Positions 50,714 to 60,029 of a stretch of 64,000 nt of DNA are shown here, piece by piece. Source of the DNA: CAIYRG01 sp964494505. GTDB lineage: Bacteria; Pseudomonadota; Alphaproteobacteria; Micropepsales; Micropepsaceae. The translations under genes were made by a program, and so were the position numbers. The first letter of the stretch is position 1, and the number at the start of each line of letters is the position of its first letter. Below the pieces are notes generated by a model that was not told the origin of the DNA, ran no database searches, and saw nothing but the letters and a program-made list of their open reading frames with translations. The stretch spans positions 1-64,000 of the forward strand of contig CAZBRO010000014.1 in the NCBI GenBank assembly GCA_964494505.1. Direction: 5' to 3'.

Positions 50714-52227
50714 CTTCGTTCGATGGGACCGAACGCTGCGATGTCGTTGTCATCGGCGGCGGTAGCGCCGCTTTCGAAGTCGCGGTCGCGGCTCGGGAAC
50801 GCGGCGCTGAAAAAATCATCATGCTCGAGAAGGCGCCGGAAACGGAATATGGCGGCAATGCACGCTATTCAGGCACGGGGTTTCGCTTCTGGCACAATGG
50901 ACTTCAGGAAATCCGCGAGTTCGTGCCCGATATTGGTGACGAATATTTCCAGAATTTGCACATCCCCCCCTATACCCAGGAGGATTTTCTGGCCGATCTG
51001 CGCCGCATGACCCTTGGGCGCATCGATCCGACGCTGGCTGCAACACTGGTTGAACAGTCCAATGCCGCGGTTCATTGGATGAAGAATGCCGGCATTCGTT
51101 GGGAACTTCTCAAGGAGCACGCAAAAGTCGGCAACAAGCGGTATTTCGAGCGTGGCATTGCAATCCACGTGGCAGGCGGCGGCGTGGGCCAATTGGAACA
51201 ATGGCGCCGTATTGCCGCAAGCAAGAATATCGAAATCCGCTTCATGTCGGCGGTCAGCAAGGTCCACGGCAACATGCATCGCGTGGAGGGCGTACGCGTC
51301 TGCACACCCGATCGCGAATACGATTTGAACGCGCAGGCTGTTATCGCATGTGCCGGTGGTTTTCAGGCCAGCGCGGAAATGCGGGCCCGCTACCTCGATG
51401 GCAACGTCGATTTTGTCAAAGTCAGAGGCTCCAAACACGATACGGGCGAGGTGCTGAATTATCTCTTGGCACTTGGGGCGGCCACTGCTGGCCAATGGCA
51501 GAGCGGCCATATGTCACCGATTGATGCGAAGGCGCCGGATTTTGAAACGCCGCAGCACGCGGATGGACATGGCAACACGCAGAGCCGCTACGATTATCCC
51601 TTCGGGATTTCGGTGAATGCACTGGGCCAGCGCTTTTTCGACGAAGGCGAGGCGCAGCACTCCTATACATATGCCAAGACCGGCCGCACAATTCTCAGCC
51701 AACCGGGCGCCGTCGCCTGGCAGATATACGATCAAACCGGTATTCGGCAGCACCGCTACCCGCATCACAAGGCGACGTTCGAGGAAGCCCGCGACATCGC
51801 CGAGCTGGCGCGCAAAATGGGGTTAACGCCAGAGGTATTGGTGCACACCGTCGCTGAATTCAATGCTGCCTGCCGTGACGATGTGCCATTCGATCCGACG
51901 AGACCCGATGGCAGGAAGACGCAGGGACTTGTTATTCCGAAGTCGAATTGGGCCAACCGGATCGAGACGCCGCCTTATCGCGCCTATCCCGTCACATGCG
52001 GGATCACATTCACTTTTGGCGGCGTGAAGGTCAATCCGAAGGCGCAAGTGCTCAACTCGCTGCAAGAGCCGATCAAGGGTCTGTATGCATCGGGCGACAT
52101 CCTTGGCCTTTTCTTCCACAATTATCCTGCGTTTACGGGACAGACTCGGAATGCAGTCTTCGGCCGCCTCGCAGGAATCCATGCGGCCGACGAATGTGCC
52201 AACGAGCATCGGCCATCTCGTAGTTGA
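50710..52227 (+). CDS. FAD-dependent dehydrogenase (tricarballylate dehydrogenase/fumarate reductase-like)
   Basis: The GTG at 50710 overlaps the VOC stop. The 505-residue flavoprotein has a dinucleotide-binding start DVVVIGGGSAAFEVAVAARE, a second FAD motif region AQAVIACAGGFQASAEMRAR, the conserved CGITFTFGGVKVNPKAQVLN and the C-terminal GLYASGDILGLFFHNYPAFT. These match TcuA-like and fumarate reductase-like oxidoreductases that add or remove hydrogen across a C-C bond of a (tri)carboxylate. With the MmgE/PrpD and TctC-like genes this supports a polycarboxylate pathway (inferred). It is probably soluble. Confidence 0.9.
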   Translation: MTSFDGTERCDVVVIGGGSAAFEVAVAARERGAEKIIMLEKAPETEYGGNARYSGTGFRFWHNGLQEIREFVPDIGDEYFQNLHIPPYTQEDFLADLRRMTLGRIDPTLAATLVEQSNAAVHWMKNAGIRWELLKEHAKVGNKRYFERGIAIHVAGGGVGQLEQWRRIAASKNIEIRFMSAVSKVHGNMHRVEGVRVCTPDREYDLNAQAVIACAGGFQASAEMRARYLDGNVDFVKVRGSKHDTGEVLNYLLALGAATAGQWQSGHMSPIDAKAPDFETPQHADGHGNTQSRYDYPFGISVNALGQRFFDEGEAQHSYTYAKTGRTILSQPGAVAWQIYDQTGIRQHRYPHHKATFEEARDIAELARKMGLTPEVLVHTVAEFNAACRDDVPFDPTRPDGRKTQGLVIPKSNWANRIETPPYRAYPVTCGITFTFGGVKVNPKAQVLNSLQEPIKGLYASGDILGLFFHNYPAFTGQTRNAVFGRLAGIHAADECANEHRPSRS

Positions 52228-52327
52228 AATGGGAGTTGTTGTTCTTGGCGCAGATGTCTTCGTCCCAGTCGCCACGGTGTTGCAAACGGTAGACTGTACC
52301 GCCGATCACGCCCTATGCAGGCTGGTG

Positions 52328-53518
52328 CTATTTACGTAGGGCCACCGCGAAACCTGCAACCGGCTTGGCATGCTCTGTACGCGAACTACAGGCTTCGATC
52401 GCGATGACCTGCAGTGCGCAGCGTTCCGCTGCGAGGCGGATATAGGTCGCCGAATGGGCAAAACGATGGCTGGACGTCAACTCCCAACCGTCCCCGTCCA
52501 CGGCTTCGGTCGTGAACAGGAAATGCCCCCCGGTCTCCAGACGGCGAAAAACGCCGGAAAAGCACGCGGAAAGATCGCCGATATAAACCATGCTGTCGGC
52601 GGCGAGCACCAGATCATATTGCGACCCCGGCGATCCAAGTTGGGTTTCCAGGTCATTGAGGATGAGATTTCGGTACCAGCCGCGCGCCCGCGCCGCCTCG
52701 ATCATGCGGGGCGACAGATCAACGCCGTCGATCGGGCCGCCATTCACAAAATCCAGAAATGCTTTTGCCGCGAGCCCCGTGCCGCAACCGAGGTCCAGCA
52801 TTCGCAATTGCGCATCCCTGATGCCGACGAAGCGCTCCGCCAGGTTTCGCAAAATTTCATGGCCGCGATAGGTCAGTTTCGCGAGCATTGTGTTGTCGTA
52901 GTGGACAGAAAATTCGTCAAACAATTGCCGCATAAGCGCAGGCGGGCAGCGGTCCAGGCGCCGAAGGAGAAACAATGTGTGATCCCGGTTTTCTCCCGCG
53001 AGGCGATATCCCGGCTCGATTTCGAGCGCTCTGGAATAGCATTCGAGCGCCTGTTCCAGGCGTTTCATGGTTCTGAGGACAGTGCCGCGATTGTTCCATG
53101 AACCGGCATGCCGCGGATCAATCGCGAGTGCGCGGTCCAGTTGCTCCAAGGCCCTGTCAGTCTCGCCCATCCCGGAAAGCGTTGTGCCGTAATTCGATAA
53201 TGCCTCCACCGAATCCGGGCGGAGTGAAAGCGCCCGCTCGAAGCAAGTCAGCGCCTCGGGACGCCGGCCAAGCCTCGCCAGAACAATGCCGCGAACACAA
53301 TGGGCATCCCCATGTTGCGGGTTGAGCCGCACAAGTTCGCCGAAAAGATATTCCGCATCCTGCAATTGCTGTGACTGAAGATAGACCAAACCCAATCCGT
53401 ACAGGGCTCTCGTGTCGCGGGGATTGTTGTGCAAAGCCTGCTGATACAGGCGGGCCGATTCAGCAAACTTGCCCGCCTGAAACGCTGCCTGCGCGCTCTC
53501 CAAAACCATATCCGCCAT
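52328..53518 (-). CDS. TPR protein with C-terminal methyltransferase domain
   Basis: From the ATG at 53518 (a TTG at 53536 is upstream) it gives 396 residues. Residues ~1-200 are five TPR units (AAFQAGKFAESARLYQQALH NNPRDTRALYGLGLVYLQ, and similar with ALSNYGTTLSGMGETDRALE). Residues ~215-390 are a class I methyltransferase: ILRNLAERFVGIRDAQLRML DLGCGTGLAAKAFLDFVNGG (motif I; in two parts), a GVDLSPRMIEAARARG strand and LVLAADSMVYIGDLSACF. TPR-methyltransferases modify proteins or cell-surface glycans. It is convergent with the FAD dehydrogenase. Confidence 0.88.
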   Translation of the reverse strand: MADMVLESAQAAFQAGKFAESARLYQQALHNNPRDTRALYGLGLVYLQSQQLQDAEYLFGELVRLNPQHGDAHCVRGIVLARLGRRPEALTCFERALSLRPDSVEALSNYGTTLSGMGETDRALEQLDRALAIDPRHAGSWNNRGTVLRTMKRLEQALECYSRALEIEPGYRLAGENRDHTLFLLRRLDRCPPALMRQLFDEFSVHYDNTMLAKLTYRGHEILRNLAERFVGIRDAQLRMLDLGCGTGLAAKAFLDFVNGGPIDGVDLSPRMIEAARARGWYRNLILNDLETQLGSPGSQYDLVLAADSMVYIGDLSACFSGVFRRLETGGHFLFTTEAVDGDGWELTSSHRFAHSATYIRLAAERCALQVIAIEACSSRTEHAKPVAGFAVALRK

Positions 53519-53596
53519 AGCCGGAATCTGGCGCAAACTTGCGGATCGCGCCAGTCAAATCGAGGAGTGACTTCCGCGCAACAAGCGCCACGTCGA

Positions 53597-54484
53597 TCAG
53601 AAGTCAGGCCTGCCGGCCTGCGGCATCGGCACCACGTCGTAATTGAAAAAACTCGCATTGTTTTCGGCGCAAACACTTTCCTTCAGGGGACGCTCCTCAA
53701 GATCGAAGCGCTGAATGGCCGACCAGGGTGTCGTGAAGGCGACAGGATCGTCGACCGTAATGAAATCCTCCACGGACTTATGGTCAGCGCTCAATTTGAA
53801 ACGCTCCACCACGTGCAGTTTCTCGGTGTGCGGCGTGCGGAAATTATCGACATAGCTCTTTGTGGAAAGACCGATCGTATCGACCACCAGGGTGTCGCCG
53901 CCTTCGTAATGACCGACAGATTCTCCGTACCAGGAAGGTTTCACGTTCTTGGAATGCGGAACATTCAGGTAAACATGACGAATCTCTGGACCGCCTGAAT
54001 TGAGGATCGTGACTTCTCTCAGGGTTTGAAGGAAGTAAAAGGGCTCGATGCGCGCATATATTACGAACTCCGGAACCCCGGCAGGCAAGCAGCGTTCGCG
54101 CGGACGAAAGGCCACCCCACCGGCCAGTACTGCGTCGTTGGCTTTGCGCATCTGCTCCTTCGCCCAGGGCTGCAGGATCGGATTGTTGAGATCGGCGACC
54201 CGATAGGTTTGTTTCTTCCCCAACCGTCTCTCAGACCCCGGGCCGTAATAGGGATGCTCAGGATCGTTGGTGACCGGCCCCGGTCCACTCGGCGGAGGCA
54301 GAAAATCATCGTCGATTTCATGCCAGGCCATTTGGCTGCCGATTTGGAAATCGGGGATCTTTGAGGCCGCGCTTTCCTGTGCGGCCACGGTCGGGCTGCC
54401 GGCGCTTCCCGCGAGCAACGCTCCACCGAGGAAGATACCGTAAAGCGTCACGCGGCCAGTCATTGGCCATTGTGGACCGAACAT
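53597..54484 (-). CDS. Exported SVGH-EGDT family protein (paralogue 4)
   Basis: The 295-residue protein has a signal peptide (to VAAQE) and the family marks: NPILQPWAKEQMRKANDAVL, CLPAGVPEFVIYARIEPFYF, GPEIRHVYLNVPHSKNVKPS, WYGESVGHYEGGDTLVVDTI (with an extra Gly in EGGDT) and TPHTEKLHVVERFKLSADHK. It resembles paralogue 1 most closely. It is encoded divergently from the giant receptor at 54876, 390 bp away, the same pairing of this family with a receptor seen elsewhere in the window. No sigma-54 leader of the A/B/C type is here. Confidence 0.82.
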   Translation of the reverse strand: MFGPQWPMTGRVTLYGIFLGGALLAGSAGSPTVAAQESAASKIPDFQIGSQMAWHEIDDDFLPPPSGPGPVTNDPEHPYYGPGSERRLGKKQTYRVADLNNPILQPWAKEQMRKANDAVLAGGVAFRPRERCLPAGVPEFVIYARIEPFYFLQTLREVTILNSGGPEIRHVYLNVPHSKNVKPSWYGESVGHYEGGDTLVVDTIGLSTKSYVDNFRTPHTEKLHVVERFKLSADHKSVEDFITVDDPVAFTTPWSAIQRFDLEERPLKESVCAENNASFFNYDVVPMPQAGRPDF

Positions 54485-54875
54485 CCAAACCTCCCTGAAA
54501 GATTAGAAATCATTATCCAGCGCTGTGTACGACAACTCCGGCACGGAAGTTCGACAGCAAAGCTTGCGGCTGCCTCCTGCAGGTTCTCGGTGGTCTACTG
54601 TTCAGAAGTCCGGCTTGCCGGAGTCGTCGCGCCGTCGGCGGATTATGAACCAGGATTGATGCGCCTATGCAGTGTATTTTCGATATAGCTCCCAAAAGTT
54701 TTTTAATAGGGCTCTAAATTGATTGACCGTATCTGAATGTTGCGACAGTCATTGCCCATGGCAGTCGTTCTGCCGGGGGCAACAAAATATCCTTGCGCGT
54801 ACCAGCTGCGCCTCCCGAGGACGCTTAGTTCCGCGAAAAAATCACCTTTCGAACGAAGGGGCGGGGAGATGGTGT
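54485..54875. promoter_or_regulatory. Divergent regulatory region with a weaker sigma-54 candidate
   Basis: Between the SVGH-EGDT gene and the receptor. TGGCAGTCGTTCTGC at 54759-54773 has the GG-N10-GC spacing of a sigma-54 promoter but lacks the TTGC of the leader copies. AT-rich sequence near 54700-54725 could hold a sigma-70 promoter. The AATTGCACA inverted repeat is absent. Confidence 0.45.
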
Positions 54876-57800
54876 ATGAATCCTAAGATATCGCGACTTG
54901 CATCTTTACTAGGTTCAGTGTCGTTGCTTGCGATGGCGGGTGCGGGGCGCTCCGAGGCACAGCAACTGGCTCAGGGGCAAGTCGCGCAGGCCGCGCCGGC
55001 AGATGTGCCGGAACAGGTTCTGGTCACCGGATCGCTGATTCGAGGCACCGCATCGGTCGGTGTTCCTCTGACCAATCTTAGCCCCCAGGATTTCGCGGTT
55101 ACGGGCGCGCTGACGACTGCGGACCTCTTCCGAACGGTTCCTGCCGCCACCGTGGCGCCTGGTCCGGTCGCTACCCAGACGGGAGAGAATGTCGGAAAGG
55201 CAACGCGGGTGAATATCCGCGGGCTTGATCCCAATAAGGCTACGCGCGAGCTCATGATGGTGGATGGCGTCCGCTTTCCGCCGCAGGGCCAATCGGGCGA
55301 CCAGATTGATCCCTCCGTCATTCCTGCGCTTGCGCTGGACCGCATAGACATCCTTGTGGATGGCGCGTCCGCAAGCTATGGCGCCGATGCCGTTACCGGC
55401 GTCATCAACCTCATCCTGAAGCGTGGGTATGACGGCGCCGTCACCCAATTGCGTACCAACCTGGCAAACGGAAAGACCGGATACCAGGCATCCCAATTGT
55501 GGGGCCGGACCTGGGATGGCGGCGATATCACGCTGACTTACGAATGGGAGGATTATTCGCCTCTGAGGGGCAATGCACGTTCGAACGTGACGCTCGACTT
55601 CACGCCTTGGGGACTCGATAACCGCACGCCGCTTCGTTCCTCGGTCCCGGCAACACTTTCGGTCGGGAATCCGGCACAGCCCGCATCGCTGGGACTTGGC
55701 ACCGGCGGCACCAATTCGCTGGGCCGGAACTGCACAAACTGTTTTGCGATTCCCGCCGGGTCCGGCGCCAATTTCAATTCATCGCTGAATAGCGGGTTGG
55801 GGCCCTTGGCGCCGAGCAGCGCTCCCGGGGTTCTCAACTGGGCGACATTGAGCACCGCAGCCAACGGCGGCGCGACCAATCCCGCGGGCGGGACGGCTAA
55901 CGAGATCAATCCGTATGCCATTTCCTGGTTCGACGCGGCGACACAGCGAAATTCGCTTGTTGGGACGGTGGATCAGCGCCTGACCCGCGACATATCCTTT
56001 TATGGTGAAGGATTTTATAGCAACCGCCGGGCCGAATTTCTCAACTCTTCCATTACCTCTGCCGATTCCGCCAACGATCTTTTCGTCGCCGTTCCGACGA
56101 ACAATCCCTACTTCCCCGCCGGGGCGCCCGGTACCTTAAGGGTCAACTACAATATTTCCGCGGAAGTTCCCTCATTCACCTCAGCTTCCGAAGTTGCCAA
56201 TCGGTATCTCGGCGGCGTGAAGCTGGATCTTCCAGGCGACTGGGAAGGGCGCATATATTACTCGGAGAGTTTTGACGGCCTCCGTGATCGGGTCAATGCC
56301 GTCAATACCAACGCCTTGTCTGCCGCTCTGGGTTGGACAATACCGGCTTCCGCGCCGACGGGAACAGCCCCGTCAATGGGAACCTGGACGAAGCCGGGAG
56401 CGGTTCCGTATCTCAATCTGTTTTGCGATCCGCGAACATTTGTCTGCAATTCGCCGACCACCCTGAATTACATTACCGGAATCGCGCAGTATTCATCGAG
56501 CACCTGGATTAATGAAAAAGGTGTCAATTTTGACGGCCCTCTGTTTTCGTTGCCCGCCGGAGAAGTCAAAGCGGCAATTGGCGGCACGTACACCACCGAA
56601 AGTTTTCTCTTCACCGTGCTCGACAACACTGCTGCGCCGTCGCTTCTGGTTCCCGCCCTGGCGGAGTCGCAAAGGCGGCAATTCTGGTCCGCTTTCGCAC
56701 AGCTGAATATCCCGCTCCTGGGCGATAATTTCTCACTTCCGTTGGTGCAACGTTTCGACATCGAAGCGTCCTGGCGTCACGATCAATATTCGGATTTCGG
56801 CGGGACCAGCAACCCCAAGATCGGCTTCAATTGGACTGTGGACCAGGACATTGGCCTGATCTTCCGCGGTGCGTGGGGAACATCGTTCCGCGCACCGAGT
56901 TTTGCGGAAAACTCCGCCCTCGCTTCCAACTCCACCAACGCCTTCAATTCGAGTGTCTTTACAAACAGTTCCGGCATCAGTGTGCAGTGCAATCCGGCCG
57001 CAAACTCATTGGCAGGAAGGCTGTTAAATCCCGGAGCGGGTCTCACCGGTTGGAATGGCACCGTCGCAAACGGTGGTACTCCGGGCACCAGTTGCGGCAC
57101 TCCGGCGCAACCGGTCGGCTTGGCGGTGGCCGCCTCGGGCGCGAATGCGATCAGTTACGGACTGCGCAACTACGTCAATAAGGAACCCACGCTTCGGCCC
57201 GAAACCGCGACGAATTACGGGTTCACAGTCGAATTCGCCCCGACCGCGTTCCTGAAGGGACTCGATGTGGAGGCGACCTGGTATCAGATCAAGATCAGCA
57301 ACGCGTTGGTGGATTTCTCAAAGCCCAACACCGCGTCCGTTAACGACCCTTCGCTGGGCTTCAGCTATATCGTGCCCACGGACATCGCCAAGGCAGGCGT
57401 GGATGTGGCGGGGTGCAGCAACAACAACACGCCCACCACGTGTCCGGAATTCGAGCAAATGGTGAACGCCATCCTCAGAGATCCGCGCAATCCGGTGCCG
57501 CTCGCGATTGCGACCTCGGTGCTATGGATCAATGACGGCTCGACAGGAAACTTCGGCTGGGTCAAGCTGCAGGGCATCGACTTCAATGTCAGTTATGATA
57601 TCGATGCGGGCGATTGGGGTGCATGGAACGCGGGCATCAGCGGCACTTATTATCTGCATAATTACAGGGTGAATGACGTGTCGGCGACCGACCCGGAAGC
57701 GGGTGTCGTTCAGGATAACTTCCACACGACAATTGGATCGTTTAACGGCATTCAGCAGACAGGTGTCGAAACGCTGCCCAGGATGAAATATCGGGCCCGA

Positions 57801-58187
57801 TTGGGCTGGAGCGATGGCGCCTTCTCGGTGACGGGATTCGTCAACTACACCTCCCATTTCTTCAACACGCAAAATGCCCCGCCCAATGTAAACTTCGCCT
57901 GTGTGACGGCTGGGGGTACGGTTGGCGGCGGCACATTCCCATGCGCCATCAACAACTACACGGGTATCGTGCCGTCCTATTACACATTCGATCTCTCACT
58001 CGGATATGACACCGGCACTCAGCCGGCGAATCCCTATCTGCAGCACCTCGGAATTCAGCTCGTGGTCCAGAACATCATGGGTAGAAGTCCGGCTTTCGAA
58101 TACCGTACCGCTCAGCCTGTGGCGTTTGACGTTACCCAGAGCGACCTGGGACGCTCGTTCGGTATTGTGCTGACGAAGACGTGGTGA
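54876..58187 (+). CDS. Giant TonB-dependent outer-membrane receptor
   Basis: The ATG at 54876 follows GGGGCGGGGAGATGGTGT; an open frame to 54723 precedes the promoter-like region and is not coding. The 1103-residue protein has a signal peptide (to SEAQQ), TonB-box-like VPEQVLVTGSLI, plug motifs VNIRGLDPNKATRELMMVDG, DILVDGASASYGADAVTGVI and NLILKRG, and a barrel ending SFGIVLTKTW. It is about 45-50% identical-looking along the aligned motifs to the 36.5-kb receptor and the fragment at 27229, so they form one paralogous group. It transports an unknown ligand; loops are Asn/Gly/Thr-rich. A hairpin follows the gene. Confidence 0.93.
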   Translation: MNPKISRLASLLGSVSLLAMAGAGRSEAQQLAQGQVAQAAPADVPEQVLVTGSLIRGTASVGVPLTNLSPQDFAVTGALTTADLFRTVPAATVAPGPVATQTGENVGKATRVNIRGLDPNKATRELMMVDGVRFPPQGQSGDQIDPSVIPALALDRIDILVDGASASYGADAVTGVINLILKRGYDGAVTQLRTNLANGKTGYQASQLWGRTWDGGDITLTYEWEDYSPLRGNARSNVTLDFTPWGLDNRTPLRSSVPATLSVGNPAQPASLGLGTGGTNSLGRNCTNCFAIPAGSGANFNSSLNSGLGPLAPSSAPGVLNWATLSTAANGGATNPAGGTANEINPYAISWFDAATQRNSLVGTVDQRLTRDISFYGEGFYSNRRAEFLNSSITSADSANDLFVAVPTNNPYFPAGAPGTLRVNYNISAEVPSFTSASEVANRYLGGVKLDLPGDWEGRIYYSESFDGLRDRVNAVNTNALSAALGWTIPASAPTGTAPSMGTWTKPGAVPYLNLFCDPRTFVCNSPTTLNYITGIAQYSSSTWINEKGVNFDGPLFSLPAGEVKAAIGGTYTTESFLFTVLDNTAAPSLLVPALAESQRRQFWSAFAQLNIPLLGDNFSLPLVQRFDIEASWRHDQYSDFGGTSNPKIGFNWTVDQDIGLIFRGAWGTSFRAPSFAENSALASNSTNAFNSSVFTNSSGISVQCNPAANSLAGRLLNPGAGLTGWNGTVANGGTPGTSCGTPAQPVGLAVAASGANAISYGLRNYVNKEPTLRPETATNYGFTVEFAPTAFLKGLDVEATWYQIKISNALVDFSKPNTASVNDPSLGFSYIVPTDIAKAGVDVAGCSNNNTPTTCPEFEQMVNAILRDPRNPVPLAIATSVLWINDGSTGNFGWVKLQGIDFNVSYDIDAGDWGAWNAGISGTYYLHNYRVNDVSATDPEAGVVQDNFHTTIGSFNGIQQTGVETLPRMKYRARLGWSDGAFSVTGFVNYTSHFFNTQNAPPNVNFACVTAGGTVGGGTFPCAINNYTGIVPSYYTFDLSLGYDTGTQPANPYLQHLGIQLVVQNIMGRSPAFEYRTAQPVAFDVTQSDLGRSFGIVLTKTW

Positions 58188-58277
58188 GTTGAGAGACCGA
58201 GTGTCAGAGCAGCGGCAGGTCGCGAGGAGCCCCAGCCGCTCCGATGGCGTTGCCAGAAGTCGTGCAGGCCCATTGTG

Positions 58278-58303
58278 GCCACCCTCCCCAACGAGAGGGT
58301 GGC
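58278..58303 (+). terminator. Strong hairpin after the receptor gene
   Basis: GCCACCCTC (58278) / GAGGGTGGC (58295) forms a perfect 9-bp stem with an 8-base loop, 90 bases after the receptor stop. There is no T run, so it may act as a stabilising hairpin or a bidirectional pause more than a classic terminator. Confidence 0.55.
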
Positions 58304-58763
58304 TGCGTTTAATCCCACTCCGGCCCCGATTTCCCCAAACGCGAAGTCCGCTGGCCGTCCGGGGGCACGGTTTTTGGTGGCCTGCAGCATTGGTGGCACG
58401 TCGCAAACTTCAGATTGTATTCGGCCGCGTTTTAACCCTCGAGCCCCCTTTTTATTGGCCGCCTTCACCGATCGGCTATCGGGGATGGCAGCGCCCAGCC
58501 CGCTAGCCTGCTCGCGGCCCGCCATGAACCGCACAAGGGAGGGGAGCCCCCCACCCCTCGCGCTGCCAAACGGCATAGATAATGACCGGCCGTCAGCCAT
58601 GGCGGGAACCGCAGATGCAGTAGCGTCATCATAATGAAAAGAAAGCGTCACAAAACTCCAAATCAGCGAAGCCGTCGAAACTATTACGCAACTGTCATGA
58701 AGGTTAGGTAATGTCGGCTGTCGTGGAACTGTCATCCGCAACCTTTACCTGGGCTTCTGCTCG
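58304..58763. other. Intergenic region before the aminotransferase-like gene
   Basis: No gene is recognised in these 460 bp. A long open frame on the minus strand exists but has no protein-family character and crosses the hairpin. Promoters for the aminotransferase-like gene are expected near 58640-58740. Confidence 0.4.
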
Positions 58764-60029
58764 ATGAGTGTTATCGAAAATTTCGAGTGCACCGGTCAGC
58801 ATTATATTCGGACCGCCCCGATTCTCTTTGAGAAGGCGCGCGGCGCCGAAGTCTTTGATCAAGCGGGAAAACGATATATCGACTTCAATGCAGCGGGCGG
58901 TTTGCTATTTTACGGCCACAACGATGTCACCGTTTGCAGCGCTGTCATCGATCATCTCTGCAGTGAAAAAGTGCTTCAGTTTCGTGAAAAAATCACGACG
59001 GCCAAGCGCCTGTTTATTCACAATTTCTTCGAGAAGATATTAATCAATCGAGACCCCAATTATCGCATTCTCTTCACGGAGCCGGCGAGCGGAACTTCTG
59101 TAGAGATTGCGCTGCGGCTGGCCCGTCGCAACAAGAAGAGATCCACCATTATCGCTTTCACCAATTCTACGCACGGAATTACAGAAGGAGCATTGTCTGT
59201 CTCAAGCAGACGCACGCCTTCGTACGACTCTCTGTACCCACGGACCAATGTGGTGTTCATGCCTTATGGCGGCTATTTCGGAGACGACGTAGACACGCTC
59301 CCTTACATACGGCGGCACCTTGAGGATTTGGGCAGCGGAATCGGTGAGGTTGCGGCGATCATAGTCGAAACCGTTCAGATTGATGGTGGCGTCCGGGTTG
59401 CGCCGATCGAATGGCTGAAGGGAATCGAGCAACTCTGTCGAGAATTCGGCCTGCTGCTGATTGTCGACGAAAGTCAAAGCGGCTGCGGCCGAGCCAGCCA
59501 CCACTATTTCAGCTTTGAACGAGCAGGTCTGAAACCGGACATCATTCTCCTTTCGAATGCGATGGCGGCAGGCTTCCCATTCTCCGCAATGTTGCTGCGC
59601 CCGGAACTCGATCAGTGGCAGGCTGGGGAACATGTGGGTGTGTTTCAAGCGAATGGTCTTGCATTTGCGGCGGCTACGGAATTGATATCGCTTTGGAACG
59701 ATGAGTTTGTCGCCGCCGCTCAGCGGAACAGCGAGACCATTTCCTCTGCTCTTGGACTGCTGACCCAACGCAATTCCGGCCTGCCCCTCATGGTGCGCGG
59801 AACCGGAATGATTTGGGGTTTGGATGTCGGCCGCCCGGGCGCAGCGACGGTTCTTTCGGCTTGGGCCTTGGAGCAAGGTTTAATCGCAGAGGCGTGCCGC
59901 TACAAGGATTCGGTCTTGCTGATTGCCCCACCCATTACAATCGAAGAACCGGTGCTCCTGGAGGGTCTCGAAAGACTCGCGACCACCGTTTCGATGTTGC
60001 TGGATCACGGCAGGACGCTGCGGTCGTGA
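58764..60029 (+). CDS. EctB-like class III aminotransferase homologue lacking the catalytic lysine
   Basis: The 421-residue protein has the class III fold: FDQAGKRYIDFNAAGGLLFY, LFTEPASGTSVEIALRLARR, VFMPYGGYFGDDVDTLPYIR and LIVDESQSGCGRASHHYFSF (PLP Asp in DES, normally DEVQ). The catalytic site reads KPDIILLSNAMAAGFPFSAM, where relatives such as diaminobutyrate aminotransferase (EctB) have LSK: the PLP-binding Lys is Asn (codon AAT). The flanking LLRPELDQWQAGEHVGVFQA NGLAF (in two parts) is EctB-like. A normal Schiff base with PLP is not possible, so it is a pseudoenzyme, a protein with another use of PLP, or a variant with relocated Lys. No ectA or ectC is nearby. Confidence 0.85.
   Translation: MSVIENFECTGQHYIRTAPILFEKARGAEVFDQAGKRYIDFNAAGGLLFYGHNDVTVCSAVIDHLCSEKVLQFREKITTAKRLFIHNFFEKILINRDPNYRILFTEPASGTSVEIALRLARRNKKRSTIIAFTNSTHGITEGALSVSSRRTPSYDSLYPRTNVVFMPYGGYFGDDVDTLPYIRRHLEDLGSGIGEVAAIIVETVQIDGGVRVAPIEWLKGIEQLCREFGLLLIVDESQSGCGRASHHYFSFERAGLKPDIILLSNAMAAGFPFSAMLLRPELDQWQAGEHVGVFQANGLAFAAATELISLWNDEFVAAAQRNSETISSALGLLTQRNSGLPLMVRGTGMIWGLDVGRPGAATVLSAWALEQGLIAEACRYKDSVLLIAPPITIEEPVLLEGLERLATTVSMLLDHGRTLRS

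Noticed and set aside
58112..58741. 209-residue minus-strand frame after the receptor
   Set aside because: It crosses a strong hairpin and the receptor end, has no conserved motifs and an odd composition.
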